Part shown: piece after piece, positions 9,230 to 17,244 of the stretch
How positions within the stretch are numbered: the stretch's first letter is position 1
How the letters are laid out: every line of letters begins with the position of its first letter
Assembly: GCF_039545795.1 (NCBI RefSeq)
Contig: NZ_CP154260.1
Span: 5,151,001-5,215,000, forward strand
Direction: 5' to 3'
Origin: Chitinophaga niabensis
Lineage (GTDB): Bacteria > Bacteroidota > Bacteroidia > Chitinophagales > Chitinophagaceae
Length of the DNA: 64,000 nucleotides
Notes under the pieces: generated by a model
What the model was told of the DNA's origin: nothing
What the model saw: the letters and a program-made list of their open reading frames with translations, nothing else
The model's database searches: none
Position numbers and translations under genes: made by a program

Positions 9230-9325
9230 GGGCTGAGGCCATACTTTTTGATAAAGCTCTTTGTAAAATTGCTTTGTGAACCGAATTCTGCTATATATGC
9301 GGCGGCGGCCAACCTGGGGAGGTAA
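9230..9325 (-). pseudogene. Remnant of an AraC-type HTH gene (C-terminal fragment)
   Basis: On the minus strand an open stretch reads LPRLAAAAYIAEFGSQSNF followed by TKSFIKKYGLSP, the hallmark of the second helix-turn-helix of AraC proteins (AEFGSQSNFTKSF, KKYGLSP). There is no start, no N-terminal domain and no recognition of the frame on either side. The reading ends in the hairpin at 9185-9228. This is a decayed copy of a second AraC regulator, unrelated in frame and strand to the intact one at 7412. Confidence 0.7.
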
Positions 9326-9540
9326 AAAATAAATCAGGGGAAAAATTAGAGAATCCTCTGGAAGTGATGCCTGATAGGCATTACGTTAGTAAACAAAGAA
9401 AAGTACATGCAAATAAAGAAAGTCCTTACTTGCCAATACAGAAAGTAAAAACATGCGCGGAGCATGAATTCTATTCCACCGCGTAACAAACAGGAAACAG
9501 GCTGGGAGAAATCAGGGATAATAAATTCATCGCTCTGTTC
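9326..9540. other. Non-coding junction between two parts of the island
   Basis: No gene or clear signal. Base composition shifts here from the chromosome-like left part to the AT-rich right part of the island, which is consistent with a junction between independently acquired blocks. Confidence 0.4.
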
Positions 9541-11817
9541 TCACGTAACCGGCTTTGACAACCAATCATGTATTTCCTCAATAAAAGAAAGTTCATCATT
9601 AGTAACATAATACGTATGTGAATTTTCATTACGTATTCTATTTAACTGCACCAACCATGAAGTTTTTGCATCCTTATTACCTCCTACACCTGGTTTCGCA
9701 TACATTCCATCAAAAAGTCTCTGCCAGTTCTTTAGGATTATTTCACGATAATTGATCAAATGCAGTTGATCCCAAGGCTCCTTTTCATCCTCATCATCCT
9801 CAATTTCCAGATTCTTCTTTGCTGCTATACTGATGGCATCTGAATACACTTTTTCGGGAAGCCCCTTTTTGAACCAAAGCTTACCAAATTCAGCTTCAAG
9901 TTTTTCGCGAATCCTGTTTTTTAAAAATTCGCTTTCAATCTCTCTTATTAGCCGAAACGCTGCCTCATTATTCTCCTTCTCCTCTTTCATGAGGTATTCA
10001 TCCAACCCCTTATATTCAATATCCGGATGATCCGTTCTCATAGCAACTTGTAACGTTCGCCAATACTTTGCATCTCCGGGAGTACCATAGGAGGTTTTGA
10101 GCTCAGTCGATTTTTGTTCATCAAGATCTTTAAAGAAATGAATTAATGTATCTAAATATGTTGTTAACTCCTCAAAAATACTTTTGGGCGATCTTAGCTC
10201 TTCCAGTCTTCCTTGTTTCTGCAAGTGATTCACTAAATCATTTAACAATAATGTAATGCCATAAAACCCTTTATTGATAACTATGATATTTCCCTCTTGT
10301 TCCCATAAGTCTTCCAAACTAGCCTTTATATAACCGAAACATCGAATAAGAAAATCAGACAAGTTTTTATACGTCTTCTCGATATCACCGGTATAAAAAG
10401 TACCAAGCGTTTCAATTTCATTTTTCTTTACTTTCCCTAGAAAATCTGATCTATTCAATGCCAAATTGATGTGCTCAGTCGTGATAATTCGTTTATCTTC
10501 CCCTATTGAAATCTTTCCAAAAAAGGGAGAAGCCCGATTTTCTCCAAGATTAATAGCAATCTTTGATTTCAGAGCCTTCATTTGCTCAAGATAGCTGTCA
10601 GAATCCCAAAGTAAATCTGCGTCTAGTGTGTTTCTAAGATCCTTTGACACTGCCTTTTGGTTTTCGTTTATCTGCATAAACAACCTAACCTGCTCTGACC
10701 TGTCAATATTGACTAACGCTACAACTGGAATAGAATTCGTAAACTTATATTGAGAGTTAGCATATCCGTAAAGGCGATGTTGTCCATCAATGATAAATGC
10801 GGTTTTATATTTCTTCGGCAAGTACAAAATACCGACTCTTGATATTGCGTTCTCAACTTGAGTATTACTAGGCTGAAAAACTAATCTCTTATTCTTCTCA
10901 GTTACTATATTAATAATAATCGAATTGGGGAAATACCCTTTTTTATCTTCTATAAATGAATGAATTTCTTTGAGCCTTCCTTTCTTAATTAGTCGTTGGT
11001 ATGTTGGCATCATATTCTCGTTCGCTTTATTTCTATGCAACACAAATCCGATCTTCAAAAGCTTATCTGGCTCAATTGAAAAGGAGTAATATGTATGCCC
11101 TCCCATTTTCCCTTCAATTGCAGGAATCCTATTGTCCATATCAGGAATCTCTTGCCCTGAGAATAACGTTCCGAGCAACTGATACCTTGCTGCAATCCCA
11201 ATCTGAGAGTGTAAATCGTAGTAGTAGTCGATAACCTCTTCTGAAAAATGTACACCGTCAATATTCTTCAACCTAGATTCATCAATTTCAGAGAGTCCCA
11301 ATCTGCTGGTCGCAAGAACATACTTAAACTTTGGTTTCTTTGCAGGAAACAATGCACAAATAGTATTAATTAAACCCTGCTTCTTACTTTTCATTGCTTC
11401 TAGTTCCTTCTTGAAGTCACCTATCTTATCTTTGTTTGAGGATCTACATTCAACTATCAAAACGGTTTCATCGTCTTTAGCAAAGACATCGATTTGTTGC
11501 GTTAAAGAGGTATTCTTTTTATCGTATGGAAGATGAAAATGCCTGTCTTTATTCATCAGATTAAAGCCTAGCATCGCAAAAAGCGACCAAACCTTATCCT
11601 CAAAAGCTATATCAGATGGCTTAGGTTTGTATATTTTGGTCACAGTTTTTAATTCAGCCTTAATATGCCATCCAGCTAAAATTTTCTCCTCTAGTACTGT
11701 AGAGTTATTGGGGTGACTTTCATTATAAAAATCCGATCTCCTTAATTTTAACTCCTTCCCAATATCATTCCCCGACAAAAGCCTACTCATTAATTTAATT
11801 TGCAACTCTTCAGTCAT
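9541..11817 (-). CDS. DGQHR-domain protein with PD-(D/E)XK-like N-terminus and HEPN-like C-terminus
   Basis: A large cytoplasmic protein of 758 aa, apparently of three parts. Residues about 65-175 resemble a restriction-endonuclease fold (AFEDKVWSLFAMLGF, then D110 and the pair E123-x-R125 in VLIVECRSS; arginine stands where lysine is usual). Residues about 225-400 hold a DGQHR domain (FIIDGQHRLYGY at 342-353, then QVRLFMQINENQKAV), the family that includes the phosphorothioation repressor DndB. Residues about 610-755 are helical and end in R729-N-E-N-S-H734, the Rx4H motif of HEPN ribonucleases (Swt1-like). Its ATG overlaps the stop of the methyltransferase gene (TAATG), so translation is coupled. 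I infer the effector of a DNA-modification defence system; the activity is unproven. Confidence 0.8.
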   Translation of the reverse strand: MTEELQIKLMSRLLSGNDIGKELKLRRSDFYNESHPNNSTVLEEKILAGWHIKAELKTVTKIYKPKPSDIAFEDKVWSLFAMLGFNLMNKDRHFHLPYDKKNTSLTQQIDVFAKDDETVLIVECRSSNKDKIGDFKKELEAMKSKKQGLINTICALFPAKKPKFKYVLATSRLGLSEIDESRLKNIDGVHFSEEVIDYYYDLHSQIGIAARYQLLGTLFSGQEIPDMDNRIPAIEGKMGGHTYYSFSIEPDKLLKIGFVLHRNKANENMMPTYQRLIKKGRLKEIHSFIEDKKGYFPNSIIINIVTEKNKRLVFQPSNTQVENAISRVGILYLPKKYKTAFIIDGQHRLYGYANSQYKFTNSIPVVALVNIDRSEQVRLFMQINENQKAVSKDLRNTLDADLLWDSDSYLEQMKALKSKIAINLGENRASPFFGKISIGEDKRIITTEHINLALNRSDFLGKVKKNEIETLGTFYTGDIEKTYKNLSDFLIRCFGYIKASLEDLWEQEGNIIVINKGFYGITLLLNDLVNHLQKQGRLEELRSPKSIFEELTTYLDTLIHFFKDLDEQKSTELKTSYGTPGDAKYWRTLQVAMRTDHPDIEYKGLDEYLMKEEKENNEAAFRLIREIESEFLKNRIREKLEAEFGKLWFKKGLPEKVYSDAISIAAKKNLEIEDDEDEKEPWDQLHLINYREIILKNWQRLFDGMYAKPGVGGNKDAKTSWLVQLNRIRNENSHTYYVTNDELSFIEEIHDWLSKPVT

Positions 11818-12641
11818 TATAGAACGGTATTAGTGAAAACAAATTCATTCGTTTGACCTCTTTTTGAATTAACGCCTCCGATTAAACTGGCTCTATTCAG
11901 AATTAACTTCTTATCACCTTTTTCAAAAATATTATCAATGGTTGCATGCGCAGCATTAGTGAGAATATAATAGGCGCCTTTTCGCTTTATTATGTCAATC
12001 AATTGGCTTAAACGAATTTGATCATCAAGCGAAAAAATTTTTTCATTGTATTTAATAAATCCATTATTGTTATGGGACACAGTGTACGGGGGGTCAAGAA
12101 ATACTAAATCACAACGTTTTATCTGCTTTGAAATGTTGAAAAAGTCACTCGTTTCAATTGAGGCGTTTTTTAGGGAGCTTTGAACATTTAATAAGTTCTC
12201 TCTATCAAGAAAACCTTTTTTCCTAAACCCGTAAGGCACATTATAAACTCCTTTGAGGTTAACCCTATAAATACCATTAAAAGATGTTTGATTTAAGTAT
12301 ATGAATTTGGCTGCTCTTTTTACGGAAGATTTATATTCCCTTTCACGAATCTTATAATAATCCTCTTCTGTATTAGCAAACGTTTCCAAAACACGAATTA
12401 CAGCACGTGCATCTTTCTTGACTGCTTGATATGTTTCAATGAGGTCGCTGTTTAAATCGGATAAGTATGCATGACCGTTAGGTTGCAAATAAAAATAAGT
12501 GGCTGCACCACCTAAAAATGGTTCAAAATAATTATTAAAGCTACTTTCCTTTACTTTTATCAAATGCTTAATAAGCCAAGTTTTCCCTCCGGCCCATCGT
12601 AAAAAGGGTTTTGCTAACAAATCGCTACTGGAAGAAATCAT
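11817..12641 (-). CDS. Dam-family DNA adenine-N6 methyltransferase
   Basis: 274 aa, the normal length for class D12 (alpha) adenine methyltransferases such as Dam. It transfers a methyl group from S-adenosylmethionine to adenine in a short DNA site. Visible motifs are FLRWAGGK near residues 13-20, the SAM-binding FEPFLGGAA (39-47), NQTSFNGIYR (117-126) and catalytic FLDPPYT (181-187). Recognition could be GATC or another sequence; it cannot be read from the protein by eye. It is the first gene of a two-gene unit with the DGQHR fusion gene. The base composition is AT-rich, unlike the flanking chromosome, which fits horizontal transfer. Confidence 0.93.
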   Translation of the reverse strand: MISSSSDLLAKPFLRWAGGKTWLIKHLIKVKESSFNNYFEPFLGGAATYFYLQPNGHAYLSDLNSDLIETYQAVKKDARAVIRVLETFANTEEDYYKIREREYKSSVKRAAKFIYLNQTSFNGIYRVNLKGVYNVPYGFRKKGFLDRENLLNVQSSLKNASIETSDFFNISKQIKRCDLVFLDPPYTVSHNNNGFIKYNEKIFSLDDQIRLSQLIDIIKRKGAYYILTNAAHATIDNIFEKGDKKLILNRASLIGGVNSKRGQTNEFVFTNTVL

Positions 12642-12811
12642 ATGGTGAAATATAGGTATACGTTAACATTCACGTAATATAAACCGTTTTACAAATTCGC
12701 GCAAATTTTTTCTTCAAACGTGCTAGTAATTCAACACGTTATGCGTGGTATTTGCCAGTTATCTTTTACGTCCTAGAAAATAATGGTGAGAATAATTATT
12801 ATGAAGTAGTT

Positions 12812-13180
12812 TTAGACGGAGGGAGCAGTTCTCTCCCAAAATGCAAAGCATTCCTTACATAAGCGCTCGTATAACGTTGTATTTGAGTGAATGACTTCAA
12901 AAGTTAAGAAAGAAAATTTCTTTACATACCATCGCGCAAAGCCCGGCCCAGGAAAATCGCCGACTTTAACCAATACATTTAATAGGGGTCGCCCTGCCTC
13001 AAATTCTTCCTCGCCGATATCAGTGAGTTCTTTTAAATAGGCAGGTTCATACTTCCTTTTTTCACGATTGTATGCATACCCCGCATTACGAGCAAGTTCT
13101 TTATAAGTAATGGTCTCCTTCTTTTTGGCACATTCAACCAAACACTCGTACATAAATTGCTTTCTTTCTTGATTTGCCAT
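12812..13180 (-). CDS. Hypothetical protein upstream of the methyltransferase
   Basis: 122 aa from the ATG of MANQERKQFMYEC; a TTG five codons upstream is possible. Residues 24-35 (ETITYKELARNAGY) and a later PLLNVLVKVGDFPGPGF look like a compact globular domain with a helix-turn-helix-like start. I do not recognise the family firmly. It lies on the same strand as the methyltransferase but 170 bp upstream, so it is not clearly in the same operon. Confidence 0.6.
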   Translation of the reverse strand: MANQERKQFMYECLVECAKKKETITYKELARNAGYAYNREKRKYEPAYLKELTDIGEEEFEAGRPLLNVLVKVGDFPGPGFARWYVKKFSFLTFEVIHSNTTLYERLCKECFAFWERTAPSV

Positions 13181-13294
13181 CTCTTTTTGGGACAAATCTA
13201 AGAAGTGGTAGATATATTAGTGGAGCCGTGTGAAAATTGATGAAGATATTATTGTATATTAATATATTATCAATAATAAATAAATACTATTTTA

Positions 13295-13534
13295 TTATCT
13301 AATGATAAATGTTACTGTATTTGCGATTGGTGCCTCTAATTCAGAATCGTCATAAGTAAGTTTCTTCACCTTTTCTAGTTTATCATAGGGGGAAGGACGC
13401 AAGCGGCAGTGAATAGTGAAATTAACCGCCCTTACTTCTGCGCCTAGAGCACTTATTTGGCAAAGACATTCTTTCAATATCTGCTCTATTTCCTGCTTCT
13501 CCGGAATACAAGCATCTTGATCTTTAATCAACAT
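13295..13534 (-). CDS. Hypothetical small protein
   Basis: 79 aa, no recognised domain. It has a predicted helical first half (EKQEIEQILKECLCQISALG) and a beta-rich second half ending in TVTFIIR. It follows the 87-aa gene after only 3 bp and therefore belongs to the XRE regulator operon (13295-14162). Confidence 0.55.
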   Translation of the reverse strand: MLIKDQDACIPEKQEIEQILKECLCQISALGAEVRAVNFTIHCRLRPSPYDKLEKVKKLTYDDSELEAPIANTVTFIIR

Positions 13535-13537
13535 AAA

Positions 13538-13801
13538 CTAAATTCTATAGTGAGTATTAGGATTTCCATCAGTAGGGAATAATGAAGGCGATAACTGGAA
13601 TAAAGCATGCATCAACTCTGACGCAGATTCATAAAAGAAAAGCATATCAGCTCTTTTAGCTCCGTCCCACGAATCTGCAATATCACTTTCCATAGCTCCG
13701 TTCAGGAGTTCCCACAACATGGCCTTAACGGATTCCGGGTTTTCATAGCAATCAATAAACCGCTTTATTGTTTTCAGGTGCTTTTCCATGTCTTTACTCA
13801 T
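13538..13801 (-). CDS. Hypothetical small protein in an XRE-regulator operon
   Basis: 87 aa, mostly helical (MEKHLKTIKRFIDCYENPES and FYESASELMHALFQL). No known domain was recognised. Its start overlaps the end of the upstream XRE gene by 8 bp, which indicates translational coupling. It could be a partner of the regulator, for example in a toxin-antitoxin-like or phage-type control unit, but nothing in the sequence proves this. Confidence 0.55.
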   Translation of the reverse strand: MSKDMEKHLKTIKRFIDCYENPESVKAMLWELLNGAMESDIADSWDGAKRADMLFFYESASELMHALFQLSPSLFPTDGNPNTHYRI

Positions 13802-14162
13802 TAAGGGGGCCGCTTTGCACTGCTATCTTCAAAATACTCACAAGCTCTTGGTTTCTTTCCTCCAGCCGCGCAATTCTCGTTTCATAATCGTTTTTATCCC
13901 CAATTCCCTGGCGCTGCAGTATTGAGTTAATAATAAACGTTGTGTTAAATCGAATTAACGCCTCAAACGGTATTTCAAAAACCTCTGCCACCTGTTCAAT
14001 CCGTTTTGGGGTCAACAATGTCTTTCCGGTTTCCAAATCATGATATGCAGTGTTACTGATTCTCATTTTAGCTGCGACATATGACTGGGTGAAGTTGCTC
14101 ACGAGCCTGATTGTCCGAATCAGGCTGGCTAACTTCTCGTTGAAGTCTCGGTTCTTTTTCAT
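13794..14162 (-). CDS. XRE-family helix-turn-helix regulator
   Basis: 122 aa. An XRE/Cro HTH lies at about residues 10-65 (LIRTIRLVSNFTQSYVAAKM, then ISNTAYHDLETGKTLLTPKR), followed by a short coiled-coil-like tail (ETRIARLEERNQELVSILK). It heads a three-gene operon with two unknown small proteins. A dimeric repressor acting on its own promoter is the usual role; no clear operator palindrome was seen in the upstream gap. Confidence 0.85.
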   Translation of the reverse strand: MKKNRDFNEKLASLIRTIRLVSNFTQSYVAAKMRISNTAYHDLETGKTLLTPKRIEQVAEVFEIPFEALIRFNTTFIINSILQRQGIGDKNDYETRIARLEERNQELVSILKIAVQSGPLNE

Positions 14163-14387
14163 AGTGAAACATTGAAGTCAAACTCAATGCTAATACATGG
14201 GCCCACTATTAGCTGTCAATGTTCATTTTCAGGGGTTTTTGTTTATGAAGGAGGAAAACCGTCTCAAAAGAACAATGCAAACAAAATACAGCATAAACCT
14301 CCTGGGTTACCTTAGATGAAAGGCATATGTAACCTTCCTACATGCATTTATAATGAACAACATTTACGGAAAATTATTCCGGGAAAT

Positions 14388-14417
14388 AAAAAAGCCGGGT
14401 AGAATTCCTCCCCCGGC
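14388..14417 (-). terminator. Intrinsic terminator after the 141-aa membrane protein gene
   Basis: Reading the minus strand, a GC-rich stem (gccggg with cccggc, 12-nt loop) is followed by six T residues, 24 bp after the stop codon of the membrane protein gene. Confidence 0.75.
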
Positions 14418-14441
14418 GAAAACTAGGTCGATCTTTGATTG

Positions 14442-14867
14442 TTAAACTTCTTCTTCCTCCGGCCTATCTGTCAGTCGCATTATAAGAGCCGTCACGAATA
14501 AAGACAGGCTTATAAATGCAGTGAAATACACTCCGAAGCTCAATTCATGTAAACCTCCCACCACGCTACCGAAAACCGAATTGGCGGCAACCTGACGCAA
14601 AAATGTGCGCACATCATTTATGTAGTAGATAAGCACGCACAGATTGATAAATCCGGCAAGCATGGCCCCCCATAGCTTCGCATTCTCATCAAGGGGCATA
14701 AGCAAGAGAATGATTGAAATCCCGAAAATCAAGGCACAGATCTTCCCATATAACACACTTATCCCCGATAGTGAATCATTCATAGGTAATGATGCCCATG
14801 GCATGAACACGCTTAAAAGTCCCAGATTCGTTACAATTGATAATAAAACAATCTTTTTGTTTGTCAT
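14442..14867 (-). CDS. Hypothetical four-helix membrane protein
   Basis: About 141 aa from the ATG of MTNKKIVLLSIV; an upstream in-frame ATG at 14948 would place the start across the divergent regulatory gap and is unlikely. Four hydrophobic segments are visible (about 6-22, 40-58, 65-84 and 110-132), ending in an acidic tail (DRPEEEEV). No family is recognised. It is transcribed divergently from a small XRE regulator, with a 16-bp operator-like palindrome between them, so it may be that regulator's target. Confidence 0.6.
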   Translation of the reverse strand: MTNKKIVLLSIVTNLGLLSVFMPWASLPMNDSLSGISVLYGKICALIFGISIILLLMPLDENAKLWGAMLAGFINLCVLIYYINDVRTFLRQVAANSVFGSVVGGLHELSFGVYFTAFISLSLFVTALIMRLTDRPEEEEV

Positions 14868-14901
14868 AGAGGTAAAAGTTTTAATGAATATATGAATTAT
14901 T

Positions 14902-14917
14902 CCTATACCTGTATAGG
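14902..14917. promoter_or_regulatory. Perfect palindrome, likely operator
   Basis: Sequence cctatacctgtatagg: 7-bp arms around a 2-bp centre. It lies in the 92-bp gap between the divergent XRE gene and membrane protein gene, a position where an HTH regulator dimer would control both. Confidence 0.55.
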
Positions 14918-14959
14918 AGAATGATTTACAGCATTTCATTTCTTGCATGCCAGATTCTC

Positions 14960-15199
14960 ATGGCTGAAAACAAGAAAAGTGATATTGACCTGTATATCGT
15001 AAATAAAGTCCGGGAAATCCGGCTACAGAAGGGTATTACTCAAACCGAGATAGCATATCACCTCAATCTCTCCATTGGTTTCATCGGTCACATCGAAAGC
15101 CCGAAGTTCAGGGCAAAATATAACACTCTCCACCTCAACGAATTAGCAAAATTATTCAACTGTTCGCCTCGTGACTTCTGGCCTGAAGCCGCTCTTTAA
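14960..15199 (+). CDS. Small XRE-family DNA-binding protein
   Basis: 79 aa from the ATG of MAENKKSDIDLY; an alternative ATG at 14921 directly follows an aggaga sequence and would add 13 residues. The XRE helix-turn-helix covers about residues 18-70 (VREIRLQKGITQTEIAYHLN, then LSIGFIGHIES). No second domain is present. It is divergent from the membrane protein gene and converges on the integrase operon, 4 bp from its end. It is probably an autoregulator acting at the palindrome in the shared gap. Confidence 0.85.
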   Translation: MAENKKSDIDLYIVNKVREIRLQKGITQTEIAYHLNLSIGFIGHIESPKFRAKYNTLHLNELAKLFNCSPRDFWPEAAL

Positions 15200-15203
15200 T
15201 CGC

Positions 15204-15532
15204 TTATCGCATGAGAGCCGTGGCATTTTTCTCAATTTCTGCGTTATCCCGGGCAGGATTTCGCTTTAAAAAATCTACTACATCATCTAAATCGAAATAA
15301 ATCATCTTCCCGAACGGCTGTAAAATCTGATCTTTCCTCCTGATGTCAACTGGTAAGCATAATTTTTACTAATGCCTGCATATTGACAAAATTCTTCCAG
15401 TGTAAGCACTTTCTTATTCAGAAGCAATGCCTTTTTAATTTCCCGAAGCTCTTCAAGTATTGTGTTTTCCAATTTTTCATACGTTATATGCGATCTTTTT
15501 ACGATTTCAGAATTTAATGATTTTATATTCAA
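15204..15532 (-). pseudogene. Frameshifted HTH_17/excisionase-like gene
   Basis: The first part reads 76 codons and ends RFYSRSGR-stop. After a -1 shift (one missing base) near 15310-15314, the same strand continues GKMIYFDLDDVVDFLKRN and ends at a TAA at 15204. The joined product, about 110 aa, has the usual layout of HTH_17 DNA-binding proteins found with Bacteroidota integrases (VLTLEEFCQYAGISKNYAYQ then LTSGGKI, then K-x-IYFD). The start is a TTG overlapping the integrase stop by 4 bp (TTGA). It is either a true pseudogene, a sequencing error, or, less likely, programmed frameshifting; no canonical slippery heptamer is seen. Confidence 0.75.
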
Positions 15533-16677
15533 TGCGCGAACAGCTCGGGAATTCTACCGGCCGCCTCAATCTTCTTTTTATCAATGACCTTTGCATATAT
15601 CTCTGTAGTCTTCAAATGTTTATGCCCCAGCAGCTTTGATACCGTGTATATATCTGTGTTCATACTTAACTGAAGGGTTGCAAAGGAATGGCGTGCGCAG
15701 TGAAAGGTTATTTTCTTCGTGATGCCGGCAGCCATCACCCACTCTCTCAACCGGATATTATGCCATGCGCTGTACATCAATCCTTCAAAAATTAAAGATT
15801 CCGGCATACCCCGCTCTCCCGTAAACTTTACCGCCTGATCTGTAATTGGCAATATTTCCGCCCCTTTTGTCTTCTGCTGGATAAACTGTATATGCCACCC
15901 CTCTCCTTCACTGAATTTCAGTTGCTGCCATGTTAATGATTTCACATCGGAGAATCGCAAGCCAGTTAAGGCGCTGAACAGAAAAGCGTTCTTCAGGATA
16001 GGAATTTCACATTGCGTATTCACTAAAAGCTGCAACTCCTCAAAGGTTAGGTATTGACGATGAGTATCGCCGGCTTTTATCCCTTTTACACGGGCAACCG
16101 GATTTTCTTTTAACAGCCTGCTGTTAAAGGCTTCCTTTATGGCAGTACGGACCTTGTTAAAGTATGAGAGGGCAGTGTTCTGGGCCAAAGCGCGCTCTTT
16201 ATTTCCCCGCCTTGCCTTACAAGTCAAGAGGTATTCCTTAAATCGCTCAAGAAACAGATCATCAACCTGGTTCATGGTGAGATCTTTCCCGCTACAAAAG
16301 GTTACAAGGTGCCGATATGTGCTGAGCCAGTTTCCGTAATTACCCTCCGACTCGTGCTTTTTCTCAGTGAGCTGCTTAAAATACTCAAGGAAGCTCACTT
16401 TTCCCATTACATTACTTACAAAACCGTGCTGACTGCTTTGTGCCGCAAGTATCTTCTTCGCCTTAATCGCCTCTGCCAGCGCAAGCGTTTCCTTGTTATG
16501 ATCACGCTGAAGCTGATTCTTAGGCTTCTCATACAAGAAAAGATTCAGAGATTCATACTCCCGTGGACGCTCCGCACCGTAGTAATATGCAAGAAACAGG
16601 GTAATTTTACGAACCCTCCCGTTTTTCTCGCTGGCCTCGGATAACTTGCTTTTTCTCTTTAAAAGGTAAATCTTCAT
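15529..16677 (-). CDS. Tyrosine-type site-specific recombinase (integrase)
   Basis: 382 aa, full length. An N-terminal arm-binding region lies at about 1-90 and a SAM-like core-binding domain at about 95-195. The catalytic domain spans about 205-375 with all expected residues: R241 (TGLRFSD), K269, H326 and R329 (HCARHSFA), H352 (LGHKHLKTTEIY) and nucleophile Y361. It should catalyse integration and excision of the island at the mnmE 3' end. It is followed at once by an HTH gene that would be a natural excision factor or regulator but is frameshifted. It sits about 2.8 kb from the right boundary. Confidence 0.95.
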   Translation of the reverse strand: MKIYLLKRKSKLSEASEKNGRVRKITLFLAYYYGAERPREYESLNLFLYEKPKNQLQRDHNKETLALAEAIKAKKILAAQSSQHGFVSNVMGKVSFLEYFKQLTEKKHESEGNYGNWLSTYRHLVTFCSGKDLTMNQVDDLFLERFKEYLLTCKARRGNKERALAQNTALSYFNKVRTAIKEAFNSRLLKENPVARVKGIKAGDTHRQYLTFEELQLLVNTQCEIPILKNAFLFSALTGLRFSDVKSLTWQQLKFSEGEGWHIQFIQQKTKGAEILPITDQAVKFTGERGMPESLIFEGLMYSAWHNIRLREWVMAAGITKKITFHCARHSFATLQLSMNTDIYTVSKLLGHKHLKTTEIYAKVIDKKKIEAAGRIPELFAH

Positions 16678-17244
16678 GGAAAATCGCTTTTTTGGTTACG
16701 AATTGTTATGCGACTTTCCGCTGACTTTTTCGATCAAGCAACAGTTACCACGATAATAGCGGGTTTCAAAAGGCAATTAATAATCTAGGCACTTTCCCTA
16801 TCAGAAAGTATTCGGATTTTGATGGTGGCTTTACGGAAATTTTCCCTTTTATGCAACAACCTGGGGAGATATACTCAGAATTCTTTCAAACTGATATTTC
16901 GTTGAAGGCAGATAAAATTTTGCGAGATTCATCATTATCTCACAATTGATTATTCTTGCTTCATTATGCAATTGATGCGGGCAAACCTGAAAATACGCAT
17001 GCTCGTTTTTACCCTTGCCAAATGCATTTTTTTCGCTTAAACATATTTTCCGATACATTCACCTACTTAACGGGAGATCATTGAAAAAAGTGAGGTTTCT
17101 ATACGTAAGAATCACGTTTGGGTTCAAAAGGATGATTTTCATATTGAGATCAACAGAAAACGCGTGAAATAACTACTTCACTCTCTTGTTTTTTTCAGAA
17201 AAATTTCGTTTTTTTTTATTTAGAGAATATATATAATAAGAATC
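16678..17244. other. AT-rich non-coding region upstream of the integrase
   Basis: No gene is convincing; a 69-codon minus-strand frame at 16849-17058 has no recognisable content. The 12-mer tagcgggtttca at 16757-16768 also occurs, inverted, in both island boundary repeats, so this stretch may hold integrase-binding sites. Confidence 0.4.

Noticed and set aside
15300-15316. Programmed -1 frameshift in the HTH_17 gene
   Set aside because: The local sequence (tcgggaagatga) is not a canonical slippery heptamer and no stimulatory structure is clear; simple mutation or sequencing error is likelier.
16849-17058. 69-codon minus-strand frame upstream of the integrase
   Set aside because: No recognisable content; lies in a non-coding AT-rich stretch. 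Could be a tiny gene but cannot be supported.
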